The notes under the pieces: model-generated | The model's input: the letters and a program-made list of their open reading frames with translations, nothing else | The model's database searches: none | What the model was told of the DNA's origin: nothing | Shown here: in pieces, positions 55,446-64,000 of the stretch | Layout of the letters: every line of letters starts with the position of its first letter | Numbering within the stretch: the first letter of the stretch is position 1 | Position numbers and translations under genes: made by a program | Source: Pelomonas parva | GTDB taxonomy: Bacteria; Pseudomonadota; Gammaproteobacteria; Burkholderiales; Burkholderiaceae_C | Direction: 5' to 3' | Length of the DNA: 64,000 nt | Assembly: GCF_043555835.1 (NCBI RefSeq) | Contig: NZ_JBIGHV010000006.1 | Location: 310,001 to 374,000 of the forward strand

Positions 55446-56222
55446 TTACGGCCGCTTGGGGCTCCCGTAGCCAGTGGCCGCCCACCACACGCCGCCCCAC
55501 AGGTGGTCCAGGTACTGCGCGTTCTTGTACATCTCGGCGTTGTGCCCCAGCGCCGTGACGAACACGCGGCCCTTCTCGTAGCCCTGCCACCAGCTCACCG
55601 GGTGGTCCGCGCCCATGCCGTGGGCGACCTGGCCGGGCCAGATCTTCTTCGGGTCGTAGGTGCGCTCATCCACCGTCAGCACCGGGTTCACTTTGACGCC
55701 GTGCGGGTTGCTGAACTCGTACCACTCGTCGCTCCACAGCCACTTGTCCGGCAGGCCGAAGGTGGCGGGGTGGGCCGGGTCGGCCTTGGTGACGACGGCC
55801 GTCTGCAGCATGGGGTGGATGACGAACGAGCGGCCGACCAGCTTCTCGTACCAGGGCCACAGGCCCGGCTTGCTGATGATGGCGCGGTGCACGACGACGG
55901 CGTTGCCGCCGGCGCGCATGTAGCGTTCAAGCCCGGCGCGCTGGGCTTCGTTGAACTCCTCGCCCGAGCTGTTCAGCAGCACCACCGCCGCATACTTGCT
56001 CAGGTCGCCCTCGAAGGCCCAGGGCTGGGCCGCCCAGGTGAGGTCGAAGGCGTGCAGCCTGGCCAGCTTCTCGAAGCTCTCGCGCGCCACCGGGATGTAC
56101 TCGTAGTGGTACTTGGTGGGCATGGCCAGCACCAGCAGCTGGAACTGGCCGTCGGCCGCGAGGGCGGTGCTGGAGACAACCGCGGCGGCGGCCAGGGCGG
56201 GCAGGGCGTGGGAGAGTTTCAT
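55446..56222 (-). CDS. ThuA-like domain protein
   Basis: A 258-residue secreted protein (signal peptide ending near STALAA). The flavodoxin-like fold of the ThuA family is recognisable by AAVVLLNSSGEEFNEAQRAG, GGNAVVVHRA and the C-terminal PVSWWQGYEKGRVFVTALGH. Such proteins are found with sugar-degradation genes but their reaction is poorly defined. It lies 44 bp upstream of the esterase gene, so it may belong to the same transcript. Confidence 0.83.
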   Translation of the reverse strand: MKLSHALPALAAAAVVSSTALAADGQFQLLVLAMPTKYHYEYIPVARESFEKLARLHAFDLTWAAQPWAFEGDLSKYAAVVLLNSSGEEFNEAQRAGLERYMRAGGNAVVVHRAIISKPGLWPWYEKLVGRSFVIHPMLQTAVVTKADPAHPATFGLPDKWLWSDEWYEFSNPHGVKVNPVLTVDERTYDPKKIWPGQVAHGMGADHPVSWWQGYEKGRVFVTALGHNAEMYKNAQYLDHLWGGVWWAATGYGSPKRP

Positions 56223-56264
56223 GGGCCGCGATTCTTCCAGCTCGGCGCGGCCCAGGGCCCCTGC

Positions 56265-57212
56265 TCAGGCGGCCGGCCGGCGGCGGCGCGCCATGAAGCC
56301 GACAACACCCAGGCCCAGCGCCATCAGGCCGTAGGTGGCGGGCTCCGGCACGGCGGCGATGGCTGCGGCGCCCATCAGCGCGTGCGACGCGGCCGAGGGA
56401 TGCAGCGCGTCGGAGAACTGCGAGACGCTGCAGGAAATGCCGACGGAGCCCTGGAACCCGCCGCAAGGCGTGAAGACGTTGGTGATGCCGTAGAGCCCGC
56501 CGCCATTGGTCAGCGCATCGGTGCGCACCGCAGCGCCCAGGGCCGCGAAGTCGAAGAAGCTCATCGTCAGGCCGATGCCCTGACCGTAGCTGACGACGCC
56601 GCCCATCAGCGAGTTGAAGGCATCGGTGGCCTGCGTGGACACGCCGGTCAGGCCGAGGGCCATGGCCTCCGGTGTCGCGCCGAGGTCGGGCAGGTTGGCC
56701 ACGAGGATGTTCTTCGCGCCCTTGCCGGCCAGCAGGCTGAGGGCGGTCTTGATGTTGTCGGCGGCGGCGGTGGCGGCCGCGCCGATGTTGGCCGGGTTGC
56801 CGCTGCGCGCGTCGCGCATGTCGTTGCCGCCGCCGACGACGACGTAGAGCGCGTTCGGGTCAGCCACCGCGTGCACGCTGCTGAAGGTGCCGATCTGCGC
56901 CAGCACGCTGGTAGGGCCGACGGCGAGGCGCGCGCCACCGATGGCGTAGTTGTTGCCGCCCTGGTAGTTGGCCTTGGCGGCGTCGGCATGGCCGATGCCT
57001 TCGGCCAGGTACTCCACCCAGACCTTGCCGTTGGAGAAGCGCCCCTGGTAGTAAGGGCCGGCCGGCATCTGGCCGAAGGTGAAGACGTTGCCCGTGTCGG
57101 ACAGGCTGTCGCCGAAGAAGTACGCATCGCTGAAAGTGACGGCGCTGGCGGGGCCGGCACAAAGCATGGCCAGAGCGGCGGCGGCAAGTGAGCTGCGAAC
57201 AAGGTGGGTCAT
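56265..57212 (-). CDS. GDSL/SGNH hydrolase with PEP-CTERM sorting signal
   Basis: A 315-residue secreted protein. After a signal peptide (ending GPASA) come the SGNH blocks: FGDSLSDTGN with the nucleophile serine, GGNNYAIGGA, VVGGGNDM and the C-terminal DALHPS with Asp/His. The last ~27 residues have VPEPAT, a hydrophobic stretch and a basic RRRR tail, the PEP-CTERM signal recognised by exosortase. It is probably a surface lipase/esterase. Presence of exosortase elsewhere in the genome is implied. Confidence 0.9.
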   Translation of the reverse strand: MTHLVRSSLAAAALAMLCAGPASAVTFSDAYFFGDSLSDTGNVFTFGQMPAGPYYQGRFSNGKVWVEYLAEGIGHADAAKANYQGGNNYAIGGARLAVGPTSVLAQIGTFSSVHAVADPNALYVVVGGGNDMRDARSGNPANIGAAATAAADNIKTALSLLAGKGAKNILVANLPDLGATPEAMALGLTGVSTQATDAFNSLMGGVVSYGQGIGLTMSFFDFAALGAAVRTDALTNGGGLYGITNVFTPCGGFQGSVGISCSVSQFSDALHPSAASHALMGAAAIAAVPEPATYGLMALGLGVVGFMARRRRPAA

Positions 57213-57296
57213 GTCGTCTCCAATGGTTTTGTGGGAGGCGACGCTAGGCACCTGACCCGGCGCTGGCAAGAGGGTTAGCCAGCGAGGAGCCCGCAG

Positions 57297-58157
57297 TTAG
57301 GGGGCCGCCGAGTCTTCCAGCAGCCAACCGCCCAGATGCCGCATGGCCGCCGGCGTGCGCGCCAGGCTGCGGTGGTTGGTGCCCGCCAGCTGGTGCACCG
57401 TGACGGCCGAGCCGGCGCCGCGCAGGGCCTGCACGAGCGTGTGCGAATGCGCGTGCGGCACCTGCGTGTCGTGCTCGGCCAGCAGCACCAGCACCTCGCA
57501 GTTCAGCGCCCGCGCGGCGGCGAGGCTGTCCAGTGGCGAGCGCAGCCAGGGCGTCAGCGGCGCGAGCAGCGGGTTGCGCCGCAGCACCGCGCGCAGGCTC
57601 TTCAGCGGCGTGATCAGCGCGACGCTGGCGACCGGCCGGTCGGCTGCAGCCCGCCGCGCCGCCAGCTGCATGGCCACGCCGGTGCCCAGGCTTCGGCCGG
57701 CCAGGTGCAGCGCCTGCGATGGCAGCGCCAGCCGCGCCAGCGCCCAGTCTGCGGCCGCCTCGCCATCCGCCACGCAGGCCGCCTCGGACGGCCAGCCGCC
57801 GCTGGCGCCCAGGCTGCGGTAGTTGAAGGCCAGCAGCGCGCAGTCGTCCGGCAGCCAGCCGGCCAGGTCGGGCGTCCAGGCGACGTTCTCGTTGCGCCCG
57901 CCAAACCACAGCAGCAGCCGGCGCGGCGCGGCATCCAGCGGCACGGTCAGCCAACCCTGCAACTGCACGCCGCCCGGCCGCGCCAGCCAGACGGCCTCGT
58001 TGCGTCGCCGGGCCGCAGCGGGGCCGGGGTCCGTGCGGCGGATGACCCAGGTGCGGCCGAACAGCAGCTTGCCCTGCAGCGCGATGACGGCGGCCGACAA
58101 GGCCAGCAAGGCGCACAAGGCCATGGCCCAGGGCAGAAACGCGGTGAATGGGGGCAT
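57297..58157 (-). CDS. Membrane-anchored alpha/beta hydrolase
   Basis: About 286 residues. An N-terminal hydrophobic helix (WAMALCALLALSAAVIAL) anchors a serine hydrolase domain with oxyanion region LLLWFGGRNEN, nucleophile AGRSLGTG, Asp in LLAEHDTQVP and His in GTNHRSLA, similar to BEM46/ABHD13-type hydrolases. Substrate unknown. The Met at 58157 is preferred; an in-frame Met at 58205 would add 16 residues. Confidence 0.8.
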   Translation of the reverse strand: MPPFTAFLPWAMALCALLALSAAVIALQGKLLFGRTWVIRRTDPGPAAARRRNEAVWLARPGGVQLQGWLTVPLDAAPRRLLLWFGGRNENVAWTPDLAGWLPDDCALLAFNYRSLGASGGWPSEAACVADGEAAADWALARLALPSQALHLAGRSLGTGVAMQLAARRAAADRPVASVALITPLKSLRAVLRRNPLLAPLTPWLRSPLDSLAAARALNCEVLVLLAEHDTQVPHAHSHTLVQALRGAGSAVTVHQLAGTNHRSLARTPAAMRHLGGWLLEDSAAP

Positions 58158-58217
58158 CAGGCTGCCTAGCCTAGACAAGCGACATGACAGGCCGGTGAGG
58201 GCCACAGAACGCCGCCC

Positions 58218-58895
58218 TCAGCGCGCCACCAGCCCCTGTCTGCCGATCTGGATGCGCTCCACCGCCAGGCCCAGCCCGGCTTCCAGGTTGGCCTTGGCGG
58301 TGTTGCGGAAGTTGGCCTCCTCGGCGGGGTTGGGCTTGGCGGTCAGGTGCTCGCGGTAGACCACCATGAAGGCGCCCACCATGGCGAGCTGCTCGAACAT
58401 GGCGCGCCGGGCAGCAGGGCTGCTCTGCATGAAGGCGGGGCTGCGGGCCAGCAGGCCCTGCATCTGCACCACCAGGGCCTTGAAGTCGTCGTCGGCCACA
58501 GGTTGCTGCATGAAGGCGCTGTAGTTGCCGGCGATGAAGGCGGCCGTGGCGGCGCCCACGTCGTTGGGCGTCAGGCCCAGCTGGGTCTCCAGCTTCTGCC
58601 AGAAGGCGAAGGACTCCTCGAAGGCCTTGGCCATCGCGGCACGGTTGGCTGCCGGGAAGCGCTGCGCCAGCTCGGTGGCGGACTGCCGCAGCTGCGGCGG
58701 GCCGCTGGCGATGAGGGGTGCCGCGCCACCGGCGGGTGCAGGCGCCGCAGTGCCGGCCGCCGGGGGCTTGCCGATCATGCTGCGCATCTGCTCGGCCAGG
58801 CTCAGCGAAGGGGCCACCTGGGCAGCGGCTGCTGCGGCGGCGAGTGCCAGCGCGGCGAGCAAGGCACGCAGGGAAAGGGGATGCAGTCGGGGCAA
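58218..58895 (-). CDS. Secreted protein of unknown function
   Basis: A 225-residue protein with a clear signal peptide (LRALLAALALAAAAAAAQ). The mature part is helical, with an Ala/Pro-rich segment at about 43-60 and conserved-looking LGLTPNDVGAATAAFIAGNY. It vaguely resembles DUF6683-type proteins, which I cannot verify. It lies 26 bp downstream of another secreted unknown, so the two are probably partners. Confidence 0.7.
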   Translation of the reverse strand: MPRLHPLSLRALLAALALAAAAAAAQVAPSLSLAEQMRSMIGKPPAAGTAAPAPAGGAAPLIASGPPQLRQSATELAQRFPAANRAAMAKAFEESFAFWQKLETQLGLTPNDVGAATAAFIAGNYSAFMQQPVADDDFKALVVQMQGLLARSPAFMQSSPAARRAMFEQLAMVGAFMVVYREHLTAKPNPAEEANFRNTAKANLEAGLGLAVERIQIGRQGLVAR

Positions 58896-58921
58896 TCGGG
58901 ACTCCTTGGAAGCGCGGTGGG

Positions 58922-60553
58922 TCAGTTGTCGAGGCTCAGGCTGCCGTCGCCGACGTAGACGGTCTTGTTGTCGCCATGCACGGGGAAGCTGAGCAGGCGC
59001 TCCTGGCGGCCGTCGTCGTAGTCCAGCGTCAGCACATAGCCGCTGAGCTGGTAGCGGCCACGGCGGCTGGCGCCGTCGTCGGTCTTGCGGGAACTGAAGG
59101 CGCCGGCCGTGCCTCCGCCCGAGCCCACCGTGCCGCCGCCGGTGCTGCTGCTGCCCTTGCCGTCGCGGTGCGAGGAACCGGAGATCATGGTGTTGTTCAG
59201 CGTGGCGCCCAGCGTGCCCGAGCTGGACAGCGAGCTGTAGCTGCGCTCGAAGCGGCCCTCGCGCGTGAAGCGGATGCTGCGCGTGGACGAGGTGCCGCCC
59301 AGCACCAGGCTGCCGCTGAACGTGCCGCGGCTGAAGCTGCCGTCCAGCCGCGTGTCCCTGGGCCAGGCGCGCACGGCGTAGTGCTTCTCGGCCTTCCAGC
59401 CGCCGTCGGGGCGGCCGTCGTCGTCCTGGGCCTGCATCTGGTAGCCCGCCCCATCGGCGCGCCAGCGGCCCCAGCGCTGCGGTTCCAGCTGGCGCGAGGC
59501 GGCGACGTTGAGCTGGTCCGGCGGCATCTCGGTGCGGCGGTAGACCGTGCCGTCGCGCAGCAGGAAGCGCACGTCCTCGTCCCAGCGCGTGCCGTTGCTG
59601 TAGTTGCCCTCGCCGTGGATGACGACGGCCGCCAGGTCCTTGTCGGCCAGGCCCCTGGCCGGCGGGCTCATCACCCGCTGCAGCAGCACCTCCCGGCGCG
59701 CCAGTGGCTTCTGCGCCAGCGGGTAGGGTGTCAGGCCCGAGGCATCGCCGACCAGCGCCGCGCCCGACAGCGTGATGGACGTGCCGCTCAACGATGTGAC
59801 CAGGCCGCGCAGCACGATCTCGCGCCCCACCCAGGGCTCGGCATTGAAGCCCAGGTAGATGCCGTGTTCGCAGCGCCGGTCGCCCTGCTCCTGGACAAGG
59901 CGATAGCGGTCGCCGTCGCTGCCCCAGCGCTCCACTCGCCCCCTGGCATGGACCGCGCCCAGCGCGCGGGCTGCGGCCTCCTCGGAGATGGCGCTCCAGC
60001 TGCGGCCTTGCTGGGCCCGCAGTGCCGGGATTTGGCAGGGCAGCAAGACCTGGCCCCGGGCGCCGCCCGGCACGACGACGGGCTGGCTAGACAGGGTCAC
60101 CAGCTTCGCCTGCACCAGCGCCTGGGCGACGGCACGGGCCTGCGGGTACTGGGCGCTCACGTCCATGGCGGCGCCCTGCAGGTCCTGCGCCAGGCCGGCG
60201 CAGATCGCGTCGGGCGCGGCCTCGCCCAGCACGCGCTGGCGCAGGGGCTCGGTGATGATGGTCCAGGAGGGCGCGCTGCTGCCCTGGCGCCGCTGCAAGG
60301 CCGCCACCACCATCCGCAGCGGCGCGACCTGGTGGCGCTCGCGCCAGGCCACCCAGGCCGCGCGCATCTGCGGCGTGGCGGCGGCGCCGACGTCGTCGCA
60401 GGCCTGGAGCGCGGCTTCGGACATCACGTCCAGGCTGACGGCGTCGACCAGCTGCTTCACTGCGGCGGGGTCGGCCGCCAGGTTGGCGGCGCCAGCGGCA
60501 TGGCCGAGCACCAAGGTCCAGGCCAGGGGCCATGCCATCAAGGGGAATCGCAT
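58922..60553 (-). CDS. Secreted protein of unknown function with Gly/Ser-rich segment
   Basis: A 543-residue protein beginning with a signal peptide (MAWPLAWTLVLGHAAGA). The N-terminal ~200 residues are helical; the C-terminal half is beta-rich, with a low-complexity Ser/Gly stretch at about 458-480 and a final segment reading RYQLSGYVLTLDYDDGRQ, a lipocalin-like pattern seen in proteins that end in GRxxxxxG...DG blocks. No catalytic motif. It is transcribed with the downstream 225-residue secreted protein. Confidence 0.7.
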   Translation of the reverse strand: MRFPLMAWPLAWTLVLGHAAGAANLAADPAAVKQLVDAVSLDVMSEAALQACDDVGAAATPQMRAAWVAWRERHQVAPLRMVVAALQRRQGSSAPSWTIITEPLRQRVLGEAAPDAICAGLAQDLQGAAMDVSAQYPQARAVAQALVQAKLVTLSSQPVVVPGGARGQVLLPCQIPALRAQQGRSWSAISEEAAARALGAVHARGRVERWGSDGDRYRLVQEQGDRRCEHGIYLGFNAEPWVGREIVLRGLVTSLSGTSITLSGAALVGDASGLTPYPLAQKPLARREVLLQRVMSPPARGLADKDLAAVVIHGEGNYSNGTRWDEDVRFLLRDGTVYRRTEMPPDQLNVAASRQLEPQRWGRWRADGAGYQMQAQDDDGRPDGGWKAEKHYAVRAWPRDTRLDGSFSRGTFSGSLVLGGTSSTRSIRFTREGRFERSYSSLSSSGTLGATLNNTMISGSSHRDGKGSSSTGGGTVGSGGGTAGAFSSRKTDDGASRRGRYQLSGYVLTLDYDDGRQERLLSFPVHGDNKTVYVGDGSLSLDN

Positions 60554-60688
60554 CTGTGCGTCGGGCCGGGTTCCAAGAGGGCGCGATGTTCGGCAGCCAC
60601 CGATGCACCATCAATCCCTTGGTTGCAAAGCCGGTATTTCTCACCGCTTTGTCATGCAGGCGCCCTGGCTTTTGCGCACACTCGCACC

Positions 60689-62053
60689 ATGGCCTACGCC
60701 CACACGCTCGGTACCGAACGCTTCCTGTTTGCCGACCTGCGCACGCTGCTCGCCAAGGCCAGCCCGCGCCGCTCTGGCGACGAGCTGGCCGGCGTGGCGG
60801 CGGCCCATGCGCGCGAGCGCGTCGCCGCGCAGCTGGCGCTGGCCGACGTGCCGCTGACGGTCTTCCTGAACGAAGCCGTGGTGCCCTACGAGAGCGACGA
60901 GGTGACACGCCTCATCGTCGACACGCACGACGCCGCCGCCTTCGCGCCGATCTCGCATCTCACCGTGGGCGGCCTGCGCGATGCGCTGCTGGCCGATGCC
61001 GTCGACCCCACGCAGATCGCCGCCGGCCTGACGCCCGAGATGGCCGCGGCCGTCAGCAAGCTGTGCCGCGTGCAGGACCTGATGCTGATCGCGCGCCGCT
61101 GCGAGGTCGTCACGCAGTTCCGTTCCACGCTGGGCCTGCGCGGGCGGCTCGCGACGCGGCTGCAGCCCAACCACCCGACCGACGACGAGGCCGGCATCGC
61201 CGCCAGCCTGCTGGACGGCCTGCTGATGGGCGCGGGCGACGCCGTCATCGGCATCAACCCCGCCACCGACAACCTGCCCCAGGTCATGCGGCTGCTGCAG
61301 ATGCTGGACGCCGTCATCACGCGGCACGAGATCCCGACGCAGAGCTGCGTGCTGACGCATGTGACGACGACGCTGGCGGCCATTGAACGCGGTGCGCCGG
61401 TGGACCTGGTGTTCCAGTCCATCGCCGGCACCGAGGGCGCCAACCGCGGCTTCGGCATCACGCTGGCGCTGCTGGAAGAAGCACAGCAAGCGGCGCTGGC
61501 ACTCAAGCGCGGCGGCCGGCAGGTCATGTACTTCGAGACCGGCCAGGGCAGCGCGCTGTCCAGCGGCGCCCACCACGGCTGCGACCAGCAGACGCTGGAG
61601 TGCCGCGCCTATGCGGTGGCGCGGCGCTTCGAGCCGCTGCTGGTCAACAGCGTCGTCGGCTTCATCGGGCCGGAGTATTTGTTCGACGGCAGGCAGATCC
61701 TGCGCGCCGGCCTGGAGGACCACTGCTGCGGCAAGTTGCTTGGCCTGCCCATGGGCGTGGACGTGTGCTTCACCAACCACGCCGAGGCCGATGTGGACGA
61801 TGTCGACAGCCTGCTCACGCTGCTGTGCGCCTCCGGCTGCAACTACATCATGGGCGTGCCGGGGTCGGACGACATCATGCTGGGCTACCAGAGCACCAGC
61901 TTTCACGACGCGCTGGCCATGCGCCGTCTGCTGCGGCTGCGGCCGGCGCCGGAGTTCGAGGCCTGGCTGCAGCGCGTGGGCATCTTCGACGGCCAGCTGG
62001 CCCTGGCCGATGCGCTGCCCGAGCGCTTTGCCGCGCTGCTGTCGCAATCATGA
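60689..62053 (+). CDS. eutB: Ethanolamine ammonia-lyase large subunit
   Basis: A 454-residue TIM-barrel subunit of the adenosylcobalamin-dependent lyase that converts ethanolamine to acetaldehyde and ammonia. Family signatures include LQPNHPTDDEAG, VIGINPATDN, YFETGQGSALSSGAHHGCDQ and FTNHAEADVDD. Start at 60689 (MAYAHTLG); the frame is open far upstream but those codons are antisense to the secreted-protein gene. It overlaps eutC by 4 bp. No eut microcompartment genes are nearby, consistent with a standalone pathway. Confidence 0.96.
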   Translation: MAYAHTLGTERFLFADLRTLLAKASPRRSGDELAGVAAAHARERVAAQLALADVPLTVFLNEAVVPYESDEVTRLIVDTHDAAAFAPISHLTVGGLRDALLADAVDPTQIAAGLTPEMAAAVSKLCRVQDLMLIARRCEVVTQFRSTLGLRGRLATRLQPNHPTDDEAGIAASLLDGLLMGAGDAVIGINPATDNLPQVMRLLQMLDAVITRHEIPTQSCVLTHVTTTLAAIERGAPVDLVFQSIAGTEGANRGFGITLALLEEAQQAALALKRGGRQVMYFETGQGSALSSGAHHGCDQQTLECRAYAVARRFEPLLVNSVVGFIGPEYLFDGRQILRAGLEDHCCGKLLGLPMGVDVCFTNHAEADVDDVDSLLTLLCASGCNYIMGVPGSDDIMLGYQSTSFHDALAMRRLLRLRPAPEFEAWLQRVGIFDGQLALADALPERFAALLSQS

Positions 62054-62844
62054 AGCCCGCCGTCGTCGACCAGCCCTGGGCTGGCCTGCGCCGCCACACC
62101 GCCGCACGCATCGCGCTGGGTCGCGCCGGCGTCAGCGTGCCGACCCGCGCCCACCTGGCGTTCCAGCAAGCCCATGCCGAGGCGCGCGACGCCGTGCACG
62201 CGCCGCTGGACGTGGCCGCGCTGCTGGCCGGCCTGCGCGCCTTGGGCGAGGCGCCGATGCAGGTGCAGAGCCAGGCCGCGGACCGGGCCAGCTACCTGCA
62301 ACGCCCCGACCTCGGCCGGCGGCTGAGCGAAGCCAGCGTCACCGCGTTGACGGCGCTGCCAGTCGCCGAGACCGACCTCGCCTTCGTCCTCGCCGACGGC
62401 CTTTCCGCCCTCGCGCTGCAGCGCCAGGCCTTGCCGCTGTTCACCGCGTTGCGCGAGCGGCTGGCGACCGAAGGTGGCTGGACCTGGGCGCCACCCGTCG
62501 TCGCCACCCAGGCCCGCGTGGCGCTGGGCGACGAGGTCGGCGCGCTGCTCAACAGCCGCTGCGTCGTCGTGCTGATCGGCGAGCGGCCGGGCCTGTCGGC
62601 GCCCGACAGCTTGGGGCTTTACTTCAGCTGGGCGCCGCGCCCGGGCCTGGTGGATGCGCAGCGCAACTGCATCTCCAACATCCGCCCCGAAGGCCTGCCG
62701 CCGGCCGCTGCGGCCGACAAGCTGCAAGCGCTGCTGCGCCAGTCCCGAACGCGGCAACTGAGCGGTGTCGAGCTGAAGGACGAGCAGGACGACCGCGCGC
62801 TGTCCGCCGCGCCGGCCGCGTTGATGCGGCTGCTCGGCGGATAG
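62050..62844 (+). CDS. eutC: Ethanolamine ammonia-lyase small subunit
   Basis: A 264-residue subunit that contributes to cobalamin binding in the EutBC complex. Recognisable blocks are ARIALGRAGVSVPTRAHL, VLADGLSA, VLIGERPGLSAPDSLG and the C-terminal RNCISNIRPEGL. It begins inside the eutB stop (ATGA), ensuring coupled synthesis. Convergent with the dienelactone-hydrolase-like gene, with 9 bp between the stops. Confidence 0.96.
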   Translation: MKPAVVDQPWAGLRRHTAARIALGRAGVSVPTRAHLAFQQAHAEARDAVHAPLDVAALLAGLRALGEAPMQVQSQAADRASYLQRPDLGRRLSEASVTALTALPVAETDLAFVLADGLSALALQRQALPLFTALRERLATEGGWTWAPPVVATQARVALGDEVGALLNSRCVVVLIGERPGLSAPDSLGLYFSWAPRPGLVDAQRNCISNIRPEGLPPAAAADKLQALLRQSRTRQLSGVELKDEQDDRALSAAPAALMRLLGG

Positions 62845-62853
62845 CTGCCATCT

Positions 62854-63819
62854 TTACAGCTTCTTCTCGAAGAAGCGCACCACCCGTGCGCGCGACTGGT
62901 AGGCCTGATCGGCGTCGGGCGTGAACTTGACCGCAGGCGGCACGCCGGTGCTGAAGAAGCTGCCCTGGTTGGCGAACGGGTCCGCCACGACCATGGGCAC
63001 CATCAGGCGGTCCCAGCCATGCGTGGCACCGGGGTAGGCCTTCACGCTGACGATGCCGCCATTGCTGCCGTTGACCGACTGGGCCAGCGCCTCGCAAGGC
63101 TGGCTGCCGTTGTCGTAGTCGTCCTTGGTGCCCACCTGGATCATCACGGGCGCGCCGGTGAGGTTGATCCACTGCACGCCGTATTGCGCGGGCGTGCTGC
63201 GCACGGCGGCGAGCAGGGCCGTGTTGTTCCAGGCGTAGCAGACAGGGTAGTGCGCCACATGGGCCTTGAAGGTCAGGCCGCCGCCAAACTGGCCCGCGTA
63301 CAGGCGCTCTGCCGTGCCCAGGCTGACCAGCCCGCCCCAGGAGAAACCCAGCACGCCGACGCGCGCGCCGTCGATGCCCCGCTGCTGCGCGAGGAAGGCC
63401 AGGGCCGAGAACGCATCGGGGTAGGTCATGACCGGTGCGTTGGGCCTCTGGCCCGCCCCGGTGATGCCACGCGCCTGCCACATGTCGATCTGCAGCGTGG
63501 CGATGCCAGCCTCGTTGAGCGCGGCTTCGTAGAAATCGCCGCGTGCGTCGACGCCGGACGAGCCGTGCAGGATCAGCACGGCCGGCAGCTTGCGGTGGCC
63601 GCGCCGCTCGGCATGGCGCGGCACGCTCAGCTTGCCCTGGATCGTCAACGGCGTGCCGGGCGAGGCCAGGTTGGGGGACTGGAAGCTGATGAACGAAACG
63701 TCGGGCGCCGATCCCGGACCGTGGCCTCTGTCGCCCGACGCCCGCGCCGGCGTCGCGGCCAGCGCCGCCACCACGGCAAGTGCCGCCAGACCTGTCACCT
63801 TCAAGCATCGCCAAACCAT
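62854..63819 (-). CDS. Dienelactone hydrolase-family secreted protein
   Basis: A 321-residue protein with a signal peptide (LAALAVVAALAATPARA). The alpha/beta hydrolase elements are LHGSSGVD, nucleophile GFSWGG, Asp in GTKDDYDNG and His in GATHGWDR. Start at 63819, with GGAGG 8 bp before the ATG. Substrate unknown. Confidence 0.86.
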   Translation of the reverse strand: MVWRCLKVTGLAALAVVAALAATPARASGDRGHGPGSAPDVSFISFQSPNLASPGTPLTIQGKLSVPRHAERRGHRKLPAVLILHGSSGVDARGDFYEAALNEAGIATLQIDMWQARGITGAGQRPNAPVMTYPDAFSALAFLAQQRGIDGARVGVLGFSWGGLVSLGTAERLYAGQFGGGLTFKAHVAHYPVCYAWNNTALLAAVRSTPAQYGVQWINLTGAPVMIQVGTKDDYDNGSQPCEALAQSVNGSNGGIVSVKAYPGATHGWDRLMVPMVVADPFANQGSFFSTGVPPAVKFTPDADQAYQSRARVVRFFEKKL

Positions 63820-63962
63820 GTGCGCCTCCGTTGGGTTCGTTCGCGCCTGAAGATCGCCGATCCGACGCTGGCGGCAACGTACCACCGGGTCACGAGGTGC
63901 GCGCTAGGGACTTGTCTGAAACGCCTTTGATGCAGCCCAGCCCCGAATTCTTCCCGCCACGC

Positions 63963-64000
63963 TCAATGCGTCGCCGGCGCCGCGTCCCGCTCCGCCGTGT
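63963..64000 (-). CDS. Possible 3' end of a leftward gene running off the window
   Basis: The minus strand ends with codons for TAERDAAPATH and TGA at 63963-63965. The composition suits a C-terminus, but too little is visible to identify the protein or even to be sure it is coding. Confidence 0.3.
   Translation of the reverse strand, partial: TAERDAAPATH

Noticed and set aside
58718..60688. Upstream in-frame extension of eutB
   Set aside because: It is antisense to the two secreted-protein genes, and eutB homology begins at the Met at 60689.

Overview
High-GC window spanning the replication-gene region of a betaproteobacterial chromosome. The order mnmE-yidC-yidD-rnpA-rpmH facing dnaA-dnaN-gyrB, the Fur-box and LysR/GntR style regulation, the PEP-CTERM protein and the EutBC pair fit Burkholderiales, most likely a Roseateles/Mitsuaria/Pelomonas-like plant- or soil-associated member (genus is inference).

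Region 1 (1-7921): two class III cyclase-type genes, the second a cyclase-AAA-TPR signalling protein, then a Fur-box-controlled pair made of a TonB-dependent receptor and an overlapping MauG-like dihaem enzyme. Region 2 (8255-34019): a carbohydrate locus for pectin and arabinan. A secreted PL1 pectate lyase precedes a long leftward unit (22592 down to 9773) holding a KDA dehydratase, arabinanase, sugar ABC importer, GH51 and GH43 arabinofuranosidases, GH97 and two regulators. A rightward unit (22814 to 34019) holds an SDR sugar dehydrogenase, aldose epimerase, thioesterase, lactonase, two poorly characterised six-hairpin glycosidases, a PL10 pectate lyase and an esterase-like hydrolase. Together they describe depolymerisation of arabinan/pectin, import of the sugar and non-phosphorylative oxidation of L-arabinose. 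The two units diverge from a 221-bp promoter carrying two copies of a GT-N3-AC operator-like site. A 394-bp structured inverted-repeat element sits inside the leftward unit between the ABC ATPase and the permeases.

Region 3 (34020-43971): the housekeeping block mnmE, yidC, yidD, rnpA, rpmH, then dnaA, dnaN, gyrB. DnaA-box-like 9-mers lie just upstream of dnaA and, unusually, inside an inserted segment of rnpA.

Region 4 (43972-53413): a degraded accessory island directly downstream of gyrB. It holds an AAA ATPase relic, a small HTH gene plus hsdM that have been broken by a local inversion, an intact secreted HEAT-like protein, a truncated fecR with its ECF sigma factor, two tandem copies of a divergent two-gene module (XRE regulator plus a ~198-residue protein resembling a shortened IS256/Mutator transposase), a 0.94-kb stretch without a convincing gene, mobilisation genes (MobC-like protein and relaxase) and a GNAT gene split by an in-frame amber codon. 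The duplicated XRE/mini-transposase module is my best candidate for an undescribed system.

Region 5 (53414-64000): another GH43 enzyme with an esterase and a ThuA-like protein, a GDSL hydrolase with a PEP-CTERM tail, an alpha/beta hydrolase, two secreted proteins of unknown function, ethanolamine ammonia-lyase eutB-eutC and a dienelactone-hydrolase-like protein.
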